A model generated the notes under the pieces. It was not told the origin of the DNA. It worked only from the letters and a program-made list of their open reading frames with translations, and made no database searches. A program made the translations under genes and the position numbers. Positions 38,901-50,700 of a stretch of DNA of 64,000 bases are shown one piece after another. The stretch's first letter is position 1. The number at the start of each line of letters is the position of its first letter. Source of the DNA: a virus; IMG/VR virus record IMGVR_UViG_3300030012_002336, positions 1-64,000 of that record; one strand, 5' to 3'.

Positions 38901-41708
38901 TTGCAACCTTTCTAACTTCTGAATAACCGGTAAAACTTCATTCTCAATCCTTTTTTCAACCGTATTCATCCCATTTATCTTGGTTGATTTAAATAATTGA
39001 TCAGCTAATGCTAATAAAGGATTATCTGATCCTGCAACTGTACCAAGATAATAATCACTGCTTGTTTGATCTTGTATAAAATTTAAAAGATCATCTAATG
39101 CTGCTTCATCAAACCTATCAGACTCTCTATTATAGAATGGATTATTAGTATTGTTCATTATATAGAGTTTGATTGCAGACTTTTTACCTTCAAGCAACAG
39201 AGATTTTTTATTCTTTCCAGTACCCATCAACTTATTAAGTTGTCTTTTTACTTTATCTCTTAGCTTATTCTCTGAATCAGAAAATTTTATATCATTAGGC
39301 TCTATACCAAGTTCTTCAAGACTAGCTGAAGCATCTGCTAAGCTGCTAAATGAATCAATAAAGTTCCCAAAAAAGTCAAGTGCACTTAAATAATCTTTAT
39401 AGTTTGCCATTTTTTTAGGATCATTTATATAATTCGCCATCTTATCAATTTCTTTTGATGCATTTGTTAACATCTTTTCATAGGTAAGATCAAAAGCTCC
39501 TGCTTCTAAACCGTGTGAAATAAGACTATTATTTATATCAATAAACTTAAGTGTCTTTGCAGCAACAGAGCCATCATCATTTAAAACTTTTTGTGAATTG
39601 ATTGCACGTGTAGCTTTTTGTAAATTTATAAATTCAACTCTATAATCTTCTAATACTTTTGCACGTAACTTATTTGTAGCTATTCCTTCAAAAACCTCAC
39701 GGTTGCTAAGATCTTTAGCTGCAGCTTCATAAGCATTTGATTCTATTTCTTCATCTGATAATTTAGATAATTCTTCTGATAAATTTTCTGATGCATCTTC
39801 TACACTTCTATCTCGTGTAAGAGGATTTACAATAAGATCTGCATAATCTGCATAGTCGGCTATATTATAAGGAGCAGGCATATCTACATTTACAACTTTA
39901 CTATCATCATAATTAATGTTAATTGTTTTGGATTTTTCATTAACAATATATCCTAAGTTTTGTAATATTCTTGATTGAACATTATTTCTTATAGCATTTA
40001 ACATTATTCTTGTAATTCCTTCAGGAAATAATTTAGCTAATGCACTATTTTTTTCTAGACTTAATAGTGTTGTGCTATCTTGTGGTCGGTTATAGGTAAT
40101 ATTTATTGGGGTTACAGTACCGTTTTCTTCAATAGCTAAAATACTTATTGTACTAGCAACATTAGTTTTAGGATCTGCAATAACTACTGATGGTAACAAA
40201 ACAGCACCTATTTCTTGTAATCCTTCTACTCTAGCTTCTAAAGCGGTATATAATTTTTGTATATCTTCTTTATTAAGAGTTTTGAGTTTAAATTGTTCAA
40301 CCCCTTCTACACCTTTTTTAAGAATAACGGATTCAAGTATTACATTTATATCATCTATTCTAAAATCTCTTGCTTTAATACCAGCATCTATAACAGCTCC
40401 TAGTTTATCTATAATAGATGGATATTTTTCTTGTACTTTATCTATGTTATAATATTTTCCATCTTGATAATCACGTATTATTATAGGATTTGATAATTCT
40501 TTTAGGTAGTCACTAGCTGTAAAACTTTCCACCTGTCTTTTACTTTCTCTACTTGCATATGTAAGTCTATCAACTATATCTTTTTGTTTATCAGTTGCTT
40601 CTTCATTTATTTGAGTTATTAATGCAGATCTATTATCAGACAATGCAAACTGAACTGCTGTATTTTTAATTACCTCATCATTTAAATTAAACTTTAAATC
40701 TTTTGTATTTAATAACTTAGTTATATCTGATATAGTACTTGTAGACTTGATATCTGCTACAGAAAGATTAGCTCCAGATATATATTTAAATAAATTTTTT
40801 ACAACATTGCCAATAAACTTTAGCAAGTCCATTACTCTTTGCTTCCAAGTGTTTGTGGGCTCTTGTTCAAACTGCTTATTAAAGTTATTACTTAATGCTT
40901 TAGTTAAGAACTCTCTTTCCAAGTTTTCTTGAGTGTAGTTTTGATATATCTCTTGTGTTTCTTCTAGTAGCTGCGGATATATATTTTTAGCCTCAGATAA
41001 TAAATTTTTATATAAAGCATTATTCTCTGTCTCCACCGTGTTTACAAACGGATGTAGTATTTCTTCAGCAACTGTCTCCGGGCTTACACTACCTTTTACA
41101 ATCTTAACTGTATTATCAACATAGTAAGCTTTAACATTAAAGAATGATGATCCATAACTTAATTCTTTTTGTTCTTCACTAAGATTATCATAATATGCTC
41201 GTGCCTCTTGTCTGCTAACTACATCTATATCAAGCTGAGGAAACATTTTTAACATATGATCTATAACATCTAGTGAGTGAGCATCATTATCTCTAGATAG
41301 AATCATATTAGATTTATTAAACTTAGAAGCATCTATTTCTAAAACTAAACCATCTCCCATAAACTTTACACTATAACTTGAAGGCGGAACACTCCAAACT
41401 TTCATAAGTCTATATATCTTTTGAGTGTTTTTAGTTTGATCTGGTTTAACCATATACATATCACCAACTCTTGTTACTAAATTTCTATTTGAAAAATTAT
41501 TTAGTAATATATTTTTATATGAGTTTTGATCAACAGACATAGCCTCTTCCTTTTGTCTCAAGAATGTATTTACATCTTGCAAAGAAGGCAGGGCCTCTGT
41601 GTTATTACTTTCTTGCCACTTAGTCATAATGCTATCTACAACTATAGGGTTCTTATACTTAGCATTTATAGCTTTCCATTGGGCTGTATTTCTATTAAAA
41701 CATGTCAT
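35931..41708 (-). CDS. Giant virion protein (1925 aa) with degenerate zincin motif
   Basis: The 1925-residue protein is mostly helical and charged. Residues 215-219 read EEILH in the context SPETVAEEILHPFVNTVE, an HExxH-like site whose first His is Glu; a possible third ligand is E266 in EREFLTKAL. It looks like an inactive or altered metallopeptidase. A hydrophobic stretch (YDYLVIATSLALAAFLFGG) lies near the C-terminus. The downstream side of the giant-gene run in crAss-like phages carries such injected or internal proteins. The gene starts 2 bases after the 5225-aa gene. Confidence 0.75.
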   Translation of the reverse strand: MTCFNRNTAQWKAINAKYKNPIVVDSIMTKWQESNNTEALPSLQDVNTFLRQKEEAMSVDQNSYKNILLNNFSNRNLVTRVGDMYMVKPDQTKNTQKIYRLMKVWSVPPSSYSVKFMGDGLVLEIDASKFNKSNMILSRDNDAHSLDVIDHMLKMFPQLDIDVVSRQEARAYYDNLSEEQKELSYGSSFFNVKAYYVDNTVKIVKGSVSPETVAEEILHPFVNTVETENNALYKNLLSEAKNIYPQLLEETQEIYQNYTQENLEREFLTKALSNNFNKQFEQEPTNTWKQRVMDLLKFIGNVVKNLFKYISGANLSVADIKSTSTISDITKLLNTKDLKFNLNDEVIKNTAVQFALSDNRSALITQINEEATDKQKDIVDRLTYASRESKRQVESFTASDYLKELSNPIIIRDYQDGKYYNIDKVQEKYPSIIDKLGAVIDAGIKARDFRIDDINVILESVILKKGVEGVEQFKLKTLNKEDIQKLYTALEARVEGLQEIGAVLLPSVVIADPKTNVASTISILAIEENGTVTPINITYNRPQDSTTLLSLEKNSALAKLFPEGITRIMLNAIRNNVQSRILQNLGYIVNEKSKTININYDDSKVVNVDMPAPYNIADYADYADLIVNPLTRDRSVEDASENLSEELSKLSDEEIESNAYEAAAKDLSNREVFEGIATNKLRAKVLEDYRVEFINLQKATRAINSQKVLNDDGSVAAKTLKFIDINNSLISHGLEAGAFDLTYEKMLTNASKEIDKMANYINDPKKMANYKDYLSALDFFGNFIDSFSSLADASASLEELGIEPNDIKFSDSENKLRDKVKRQLNKLMGTGKNKKSLLLEGKKSAIKLYIMNNTNNPFYNRESDRFDEAALDDLLNFIQDQTSSDYYLGTVAGSDNPLLALADQLFKSTKINGMNTVEKRIENEVLPVIQKLERLQPSTNILGQKRFAKDFFHYMYEFKENGDFTGNIVQKTDWKNYQAIWDRETKDTRDALGEPLEYIIKDASLLTDKDKAHNIKVHKAKVRAAKFYAPETVEKVDGVYTYRDGDYHKHTDAYKKARAEVAYFNTISGKWQKKSDVSRYKYQKWRNKWKDKPDKDYQKMEYDFLGGGPTGVVEILPPKDFDRKVVDGELTRIPRDVSQNGDNLVNPKYKAIMEVDPNDQLGVAKKEFYLMYTNLMEEYLNMLPASAKQSFNGKSPLIFNKFFNNLSNEGSFFTRMYEKMGGWNFTKKDTRKKFAKSRLNPLKPTMAASSAFDKIAGVHIELPPIMYVGNAKDDNAIEKLYELKEELIVKRNNDEITSQEYKEEIEKIDQRIMLLEDAPTKNEMSLNAASNLIDFMTMANHYDNMSQIKGFLNGVQDIIDAAKYQPGGLIGNKGYTDAVAGIVPGVGTNRLYDPLEPGGASTEGLATKPASESKLPERYRTWMKNTFYRNIGKGRQEANMPKILNGFKFFTSFLYVGSSPLANIGNEIQGTNATWREAVGQNWVTRGSVVRATKAYYDTALPSLFAKLGHRSSYAWLTGAGRFDKIKAPNEYWASVDYWRMMDSYAEVAEIGRQRAQQAGVFESAANIAFALNNGVEYKVQTILGRAYLDTIKMQVRDKDGKVLEEKSLLNIGIFDSTTGEYKLDIAAEGGRFTHYMDTKNRTLSVTENGDQRIATPVETKQQLEKFYAKIRNDIRELNIQAHGNYAYDDKTQLQASFLGELAMQFGKWVAPLGRAAYSPLYFDENLGWVEGRQRALGNFVAQIYKGTAKATFDAQNPNISLVRRRNAYKVLYDYLVIATSLALAAFLFGGDNPHDKGTFLRRFRYFARYSLRKLAKEVLFFTPFNLPDLITMKTTDPLPITRVIGEMVDVATTLHHIPYIQYAKYFDDNLLRKLKRDKRFFYQRGNKRGLPKYIKEIGDITPWAYSIQRWRNFDDETDVYTGNK

Positions 41709-41710
41709 AT

Positions 41711-44700
41711 CTATTTACCTTTACATTTTTTAATATCCTCCATAAATTCCTCTTTTGTATCATATAGTTGTTTAGGATCTTGATACAAAGCTATCAAATC
41801 TTCTGCACTTCTCACACCTAAACCACCTAAATTTTCTGCTACAGCAATGTTTTGTTTTTCTGACTCTGTAAGTTTATCATACTCTTCAGTCAAAAACTTA
41901 ACATCCTCATTTTGTTCACCGGGTATTTCAAGAGCATCTTCTTTTAATCCTGTTAAATCTATTTCTAACTCTTCTTGTGCTTCTTCTAATTCCTCTGCAG
42001 TAAAGTCAAAATCTTTAAATATATCAAGCTGCCCTTGTTCTTCAGTTGTTTTTACTTCTTTTGGTTTAACATCTGCTCCTCTCTCATTTTTAAAGCCTTG
42101 CTCAGTAGCACTTATAGCATCACCTAATTGCCCTAACTGATTAGTATCTTCTTCAGCTAGTCCTTCTACTAAGCTAGTAGGATCAGTTTCCATAAACTCT
42201 TGCATAGGTATGTCATTCTCTAATCTGTCTTTTCTATTTTCCATCAATAAGCTAAACGCAGGTCTTTTACTTGTAAATACATCACCTATATCTGTTGCAC
42301 TATCTACACCTAAAGATTCAGTTTCAGTATATATAGCATTAACACCTAATATTTCACTTACTCTACCATCTGTTTCTGATTTTAAATTATACATTAAAGT
42401 TTGTTGATCAGCACCTCTATCTAAAATCTTTGGTACAGTAACACTTGTTAACACTTCTGTAATAAATGTTGTCTCTTTTCCTGACCCTGTTTTAATTTTT
42501 CTAACAAGTGGGAATTTAATTAAGTCATAATCTTTATTATTAATTGTAAGATTAACAACCTCAAAACCCTTTCCTTTTAATTGTTTTTTATTTAAACTCA
42601 ATCTCTTTTTAAAAGCCTCAACACTAAGTTGTTTACCATATTGTTTTTTCTTTTGAGCTTCATACTTTCTTATAAGTCTACCTTTGAGTTTTCTATCTTG
42701 AGCAGGGCCAAGTTTTGCAAATAAGTTTACATAAGTTTCACCTAGACCTGAATCAAATTGAACTGCTCCACCTTGAACTGCTGCAGGTTGTTTTTCTGCA
42801 ACTTCTTCTGTAGTTTTCTTTACAAGAGTTAAATAACCTTTTAGTCTTGAATCTGTATTAGACATTGCATCATAATACTCTTTAGTATATCCTGTTAAAA
42901 TAGAAAATTTTGATGAAAAGTTTTTTACTCTTTTTTGTTTCTTAGTTAATCTTATTATATCAGTAATTTCATATGGAGTACCCTCTGTACCTATTCGTAT
43001 AATATGACCCTTCTTTGCATTAGCATATAGTTTATTCTCTGTAGATATTGCTTTTATCTGACCAGAAGCTAATCCCTCTTCTAATGATATGTCTTTTTTA
43101 TATCTACTATCTTCAGCAGCTATATTATAGTTTAAACTTGACTCATCTTTAAATTCTTTCAATGCTAGTCTTGCATTACCTGCCCTACTAACTTTTAAAT
43201 TAAAACTATTTTTATGTGATAGCAATATACTTTTTACAACTTGATTAGTTATTTCATTTAACGTTGCTCCAAAAACTTCTCTATACCTTGTATCATCTAA
43301 TGTTTCTGATTTTAAAAGACTGTGTGCGGGGCTTACAGCACTAATAATATCCTTCAACATTACAGGAGGCATAACATTTATAAAAGAATCTCTTGCAAAA
43401 GTAAAGCCATCTTTAACTAATAAATAGTTTAATAGATGGTTCATGTCTTGATAATTTTGTTCATCTTTTGTATAGATGTTTGCTATATCACGTCCTATCT
43501 CTACCATCATTGCATCTGGAACTGTCTTCCAAGTATTTGCAACAATCCTATCAATCATTTGCTTATTATTAGGATTATCATATGTAATAGGTTTTAAGAA
43601 GTCATATAAGAAGTAACTATCAGGATTATTTTTCATAAGCCTTCTCATTACATCCATAATAATTAATGGTGTATTCTCACTTGCTTCAGGATATATAATA
43701 CCATTATCTAGTGTTACTAACCTTTTTCCATCACCTCTAGTTTTTAGTCTATGTATAAAAGACTTTGCTGTTAAATATGATATTATACTTTTCTTTATTT
43801 CACCTCTACTCTCAACAGATCTTGCAGCACCTTTATAGTGAGAAAGAACTATATCAGTTATTTGTTCAAAAGGTTTTGTTTTAGAAATAAACACAGAAGG
43901 AGTAACTTTATTAATCATACTTGCCATTCTATATAATGTTGTCAAATATGGTTGTGTTTTAACTCCACCAATATTATTTATCTGACCAAAGAACTTTCTA
44001 AAGTCTACAGGTACACTACTGTTTTTAAAATCACTATCTGATTTATTTATATCTAAGTCATCTAAAGATTTTAAAGATCTTTCTAAGTCTAAAGTTGATG
44101 ATCCTATACCATCTATAAAGTTTGGTAGAGCAATAAACTTATTTGTTGCTAGTTTAATTCTTTCTAAAGTTAAAAATTGTTGTAAAACTTTAAGCTCTGC
44201 CTCTTCTAATTTTTCATATGCTTCTGAGCCAACCTCAACTTCACCTGTAAATGTTTTACTTAAAGTTTTTACACCTCCAACATACTCCCATGCATTTAAT
44301 TGCTCTGTTAAAACTTCTGTTGACATACGTAAAGTAGCAGCATTTTCTAGAAGGAATGGTTTATCAGTTGTCATTGCTTCTATCTTTTTTTCTATAATTT
44401 TAGAAATATTAGCGGGTTCATTATTTCTAATTTTACTACTATACATTCTATATACATCTTTGATTGTAGGATGATTAACCATCATTACAGGAATTCTAAT
44501 TGGCATACCAAGTGCTACACCATTTGCTACTGTAGATAGTGCTTGTTTATTAAGACCTAAGAAATATGCTATATTATATTTAGCATTGTCTGTCATCCCT
44601 GTAATCTCTGCAGATCCCATAAACGCTCTTCTTATAAGTTCATTTTGATTTTTTGGATCTAAAATATAAGGATTTGTAAATTCATTATAGTCCTGACCAT

Positions 44701-47700
44701 CTATAACTAGTTTACCAAACTGTGATCCATCTCTTAAATCTAAACCATATTCTGAAAATATATGAAAGTTCAAGTTTTGTGGAACTATAGAACCAATGTT
44801 CTTTGCACCATCATGAAAACTATCATATATTCTTAGTATATCATTTAAGAAATCTGTATCAGTTGAAGAATCAAAAATTCTTTTTCTATTAGCAAAAGAC
44901 TTAACTTGACTTTCTAAGTTGGTAAGTAAATCAGTTAATGGATCTATAGAAGTAGGCTCATTAGCAACACCAACACTACTATATTCAGAAGGTGCTTCCA
45001 TTCTTGGATTAGACTGCAATGCTATTTTAGTATCTAAAAGTATATTATTATTTGCTGCCTCATAAGGCTCTATTTTAAATTTATTTTTATAATCAATATA
45101 CTCTTCTTTTGACTTTGGCTTATTTAACTGATGCAGTGCTCCTAAAATTTCTTCTTGACTTATATCTACTTTTATATATTTAGGACCAAACTCATCTTCT
45201 TTTTTATTATATGTAAAGTCTTCTGCTTTTGCAAATCTTAATTTTGATTCTTTTGCAATCCATCCTGGTGCTGTTTGATCTTCATTTTCTCTAAGCCACT
45301 CAGTCCACATAACTTCCACCTCATCCTCTTCATATAAAAGTTTGAATTCTTCTTCAAGTGCTCCTGGATTTTTTCTTTTATACTTTCTAAGAGCAAGATT
45401 ATATATAGATCCTGATCTTTGCACCTCTCTTTCTACAAAGTTTAAGTACTCTTCATATAATGTGTCCTCTGATTTATTATTTACACCCTTAGTTGATCTA
45501 TTAGGATCTACTGGCACACCATCACCATACTCAATAATTTTGCCACCTTTTATATATACATCTTTTTCATGATTATATACTTGATCAATATCAAGGTCAC
45601 GCCCAGAACGTTTCATATAAGATTGAGAAATCATACCTGATGATGCCATCCACGCTGGTAAAAAGTCTACTATCTTACCATAAGCAGCAGAGTGAGCATC
45701 CTGTGCAGGTACAGTAGCAGTATATAAATCACCTACTTCATCTGGTATAACTTCATCATCTTTTATTTGACTCATGTAAGATCTTTGAGGTGCAACAATC
45801 ATTTCATGATATCTTAAATCACTCTTTGATCCATCTTTATTTAACTTAACCACACTACCTCTTAAACCATCTATAAATAAATCTCCTACTTCTAATGGCT
45901 TATCTAAAACTTGATCTAGATATTCTTTTGTAATGTTATCTTCTCTTTTTAAGTTCAAAGGCTGACCTGTTCTTGTTAATGTTAAAGCTTCTCTTTGATC
46001 TGATGGTTTTAATTCATAACCTCTAACAACCTCCCAAGCTACAGGTATACCATCTTCTATAAGTTTTACTCTCTTAACTCTAGCTCCTAATGCATTTGTA
46101 ATTAATGTTGTATTAAAGCCAGGAACTCTTTCATTAAATGTGCTATTAAAGAATGTTAAAAATAATTGTTCAAACTTTGTTGAAGTTAAACTATTATTAA
46201 GATCAGGTGAGTTTTTAAATAACTCTACCATTTGATTATTTGCTTGAGATGCTTCTAAAGATGATATTGCATAGTCTTTAAAAGTTTGTAAGTCTGGTGT
46301 CATTTTACCCAGATCTCTAGCTTCTTCAAGTGCTACAATAGCTTCATCTAAGGTAAATATTAAATTCATTTTAGATAGTAAAGAAGACTTAGCTTTTTCT
46401 CCCTCTACCTTATTATATATACCTCTTAGTTTTCCTAAAGTCATTGACTCACCAAATACATTTATATCTGCACTATTATCTTGTTCAGATGAAACTATAA
46501 TTTTCATTTGTTTAAGATTGCTAATTGTATTTTTTCCGGCAACTTGCTTTTGTTGTTGATACATAAAGTTTGCATCAAGATATGTAATTGAGTTAGTTAA
46601 ATCTTTAGGGCTTAATGTTTCACTTAGTGTAGAAATATCTTCAAAGCTTAATACTTTACTCTTTTCTGCTTTAGATGCAGAAGCAGGAGTAGCTAAAGCA
46701 ACAACTTCTTGATTAGCTTCTATTGCTTTTAAGTTTTCATGAATAGCAAAAAACTCTGGATTTGTTATAGATGGTGTTGTAAAATTTGTAGAAGGGTCTC
46801 CAACTATCTGATCTGATAAAAACATAATAGACATTTTATCATAAATCTTACCATCACCATAAGCAAACTTTTCACTTTGAACTTGACCACCTAAAGAAAG
46901 TAATCCATTCACCCCTTCAGATCCTAAAATTTCACTAACGTTAATAATTTCTCCTTGCTCAATTCTGTTTATTAATTCTAGTTTAGCTTTAGAAGTACCA
47001 ACCCCATAGTTTAAATACTTTGCACCTTTCATTGTTGCAAATATCAAACCATCAGTTTCTTCCATACCTTTAAATTTTCTATCTTCAAAAATAACTTGAG
47101 CAATAGAATTTTTACCCATAGTATGAGTAATACCAAACTCAGGTGCTATAGTTTCAAAAGCTACATCTCTACCAGTTATTGCAAACTGTTTGTTTCTTTT
47201 GTTCTCAACTGTTGCATCTGCTAAACTTTTATTTGTATTACCAAGTAAAGCTTTATTTATTGTAGACGCATTTAAATAAGCATTAAAAAATATTTGTCTT
47301 AGATTATGTAGTTGTTGACCTGCAACTAAATTTAAATCTTGAATGACAGTACCTGCTACAGGCTCACCTGCTGATGTATTTAAATTACCAGAGATATTAG
47401 TAGTTACTAGCTTTAAAATATCCTCATTTACTATCATATCATTAAACATAGTAAACTTATTCTCAAGTGTTTCCCTCACCTGATATTTTAATTGATCTAA
47501 TGACGTGGCAGGAACATCTTGGATAAATGTTGTTTCTTTAAGTGCCTCATTAAAAGTATATAGTTCATTTGTTTTTGGATTTTTTGTTACAAGTAAATCC
47601 TCAACTCCTGTTATAATAGAATCATCTTCTATAAATTCATCAGTAGATTCTGTAAATAAACTAACCTGTTCTTCAGATAACTTATCTAAATAATACACGG

Positions 47701-50700
47701 TATATTTATCTTTGCTATTTTCTTTTAAAAAGTTTCTTATTGTAGCATTATCAGTATAGTATGTTTTATTACCTCTTTTAAATGAAAAAGCTTTACTAAG
47801 TCCAACAGCACTGGTTTTTACTTCACCACCTAGTAGTTTTTCCAAAATCTCATCATAGTTAAAATTATCTATTGATCCAGCTCCAAGATTATCTAGTGAG
47901 TAATTCTTTTCATTAATTTTAACCAACACTTTTTCTCCTTGTGGATAACCTTCTTTTTTTGCTGTAGCACTTTTTCTAAGAATAACTGTTGTACCTAGAC
48001 CTTCTAATCCTTGTTGTTGTACTTTATTTAGATATGGTGCTTTAAAGCTTTTATCTATACCTAACCTTGCTTTTTGTAGAGTAAAGTATTCTCTTGTCTT
48101 TTTAAATCTTCTCCATCTACCATTCTCTGTATCATTATAACCTTGTATATCTCCTGGTATAAACGTTTCACCACCCTGATATCTTTCTTGATATTCTCTT
48201 TGTATTTCATAAGCTTCTGCTCTTATCTTATCAAAAACTCTATCTACAGTTTCTAATGTAATATTAGACTTTCCATTTTTAAACTCTACAGTTTTAACTA
48301 TAGGCATATTAATGTAATCTAATGTACTATTAGCTTCTAGAATCCTAGGATAAATTCTTGCTGTTGCATATCTTGCTATTCTTACACCCACATCACTCTC
48401 TTCTCGGTATTCTTTTAAATCTAACTTACCAGTCTGTGGTACAAAGTCTATAAAGTAACCATTTATAACAGAAGCTATTAGATCTCTCCCGCCAAAGTTA
48501 GAAGCATCTACACCCGGCTTTCTATTAACATCTAAGTTATTATTCATAACATAGTATCCTTCATCAGTTCTACTAAACTTACCTACCTTATATCCTGCAA
48601 CTCTGCTTATTCTTAACTCATTATTCTCAGCCATATCTCTAATATCAGGACTATTAACAAGTAGTTCATTTTCATAGAAAGGATCTGCTTTTAAATTATC
48701 TAAATAATTAGTATCATTCAACTGTCTAATTAACTTCATATGTACAGAAGCTAATTGTTGTGAGTATATTCTTTTACCTGAAGGAGTTATATGTGTAGAG
48801 GCTCCAACAGTTTCATTAAATGCAGCATCTATTCTACCTAATCTTGCAAATCTACCAGCACTTCCAGGATCTTTCTCAGATGTTTCTTCAATATTTTTCC
48901 CTTGTAAAAATGCATCAGTATATTTTGTAAATAAAACAGGAATAGACTGATTATTTGCATCTGTTTTATTTAGTCCAGCTATTATAGCATTTATATCAGT
49001 TGCTGTAACTGTTTCTAATCTACCAAACTGACGTAAAAATTTTCTTTGGTTTGTGTTAGGACTTTGTATGTTTGATAAAATTGCATATCTTAAAAACCCA
49101 GGAGTAAAATTAATACCAGTTGTTCTAAATATTTCAGATTGAATACTACCTGCAGCTGTACTTATTTTTTCTTCTAATACTTTATCTGTAATTGACTTTC
49201 TCCCCATTAACTTTGTAAGATCTTTTAAAGCTCCAACTGCCTCAGATCTAAACTGAGCATTATTTTTTAACTCTGGATATCTTGCAGCAAATGCATTATT
49301 CCATCTTTCCATAGTCTGATTTGCATCATCCTTTTTAGTTGCTGACATTATTTGTAATGCTCCTGTTTCTTGATCTAACTGATCATAAGAATAATCTACT
49401 CTAGTTTGATTTTTAAAATGATTAATAAAATCTTGATAGAATAAAGGATTTTGAATTTGCTTTGGTATTGTAAAACCATCTTGCATAATATCTTGCCTAG
49501 TTAGCCCTATCTTATCAAGCACTCTTTCAACAATAGCAAAAGTTTGCTCTGAGTCATTAGAGAATCTAACTAAAGATTCTAATACATCAACCTCTGTAAA
49601 TGCATCTGATGTAGCCTTCATTAATCCTTCATAACCAGTTTGGAAATGAACTGTTTGCACAACACTTCTACCAAACATATCTTTTGAAGTATATGTTGTA
49701 GTTGCAATTAAATTACGCATATACTGACTAAATGATTTTAATCCACCAATTTCATCTTGTGACTTTTCATATTCAGCAATACTTTTTATATTATTAGTTC
49801 CTACACCTGGTTCTATAACTTGATCAGAAGTTCTTTCTATAATAACATCCATTCCTCTTAGGTATGTTGAAACCGCATTAATAATATCACCACGTACAGA
49901 AAAAGGTCTTGTTTGAAGCAGAGAAGCATATACATCTTTTATTTGTTTTTCTTGATTTATATAATCTTCTGGGCTTAATTCTTCTTGCAATACAGTAGGA
50001 TTGTAAGTTTCTATATAATCTGCAACTGCATTTTCTAATATATTTAAAGGGTTATATGGCCCTGTAATATTCTCAATATAGTCATTATATATACGTGCAA
50101 TATTTGCAACTAACTGATTTTGCATATTAGGATCAAAGTATGTATTAACAGACTTTCTTATAGTAGTACCATCATCTCTCTTTATAAATAGTCTCTTAGA
50201 TCCATTTCTAATATTTTTAAATGCTAATCTATTTACACCAACAGCATATGCACTAGTTTCAGGTCTAGTAAATTGGTTATCTACAATATCTGCATACTTA
50301 AAACCACCAGATAAAATTTTATCATATAAGGCTTGTATATCAAATGGAGACTTAGTTCTAAATAAACCTCTTATAAAGTCTAATACCTTTTTAAAGAATA
50401 TTACTATCTTACCAGTAAAAGTTTTCTTCTTATTTGCATAGTCTTGGAAGTTATCCCATATAAACTCTTCAACTAGTCTATCTGTAGCTTGTTTATCAGT
50501 AGCTCTTACACGTGCATAATCCTCTAATTTCCAATTAGTTATCTCATCTTTAAGGTTCTTACCATCTGCTTTAAGTTGCTTTAAGTATTTAGATTTTTCT
50601 TCTTTTATATATCCTTGCTGTTGTTCATCTGTAAGTAGTAATCTCCATACACCGTGACCTGCTTCATGATATGCAAACTGTGTAACCTCTGGTAAATATA

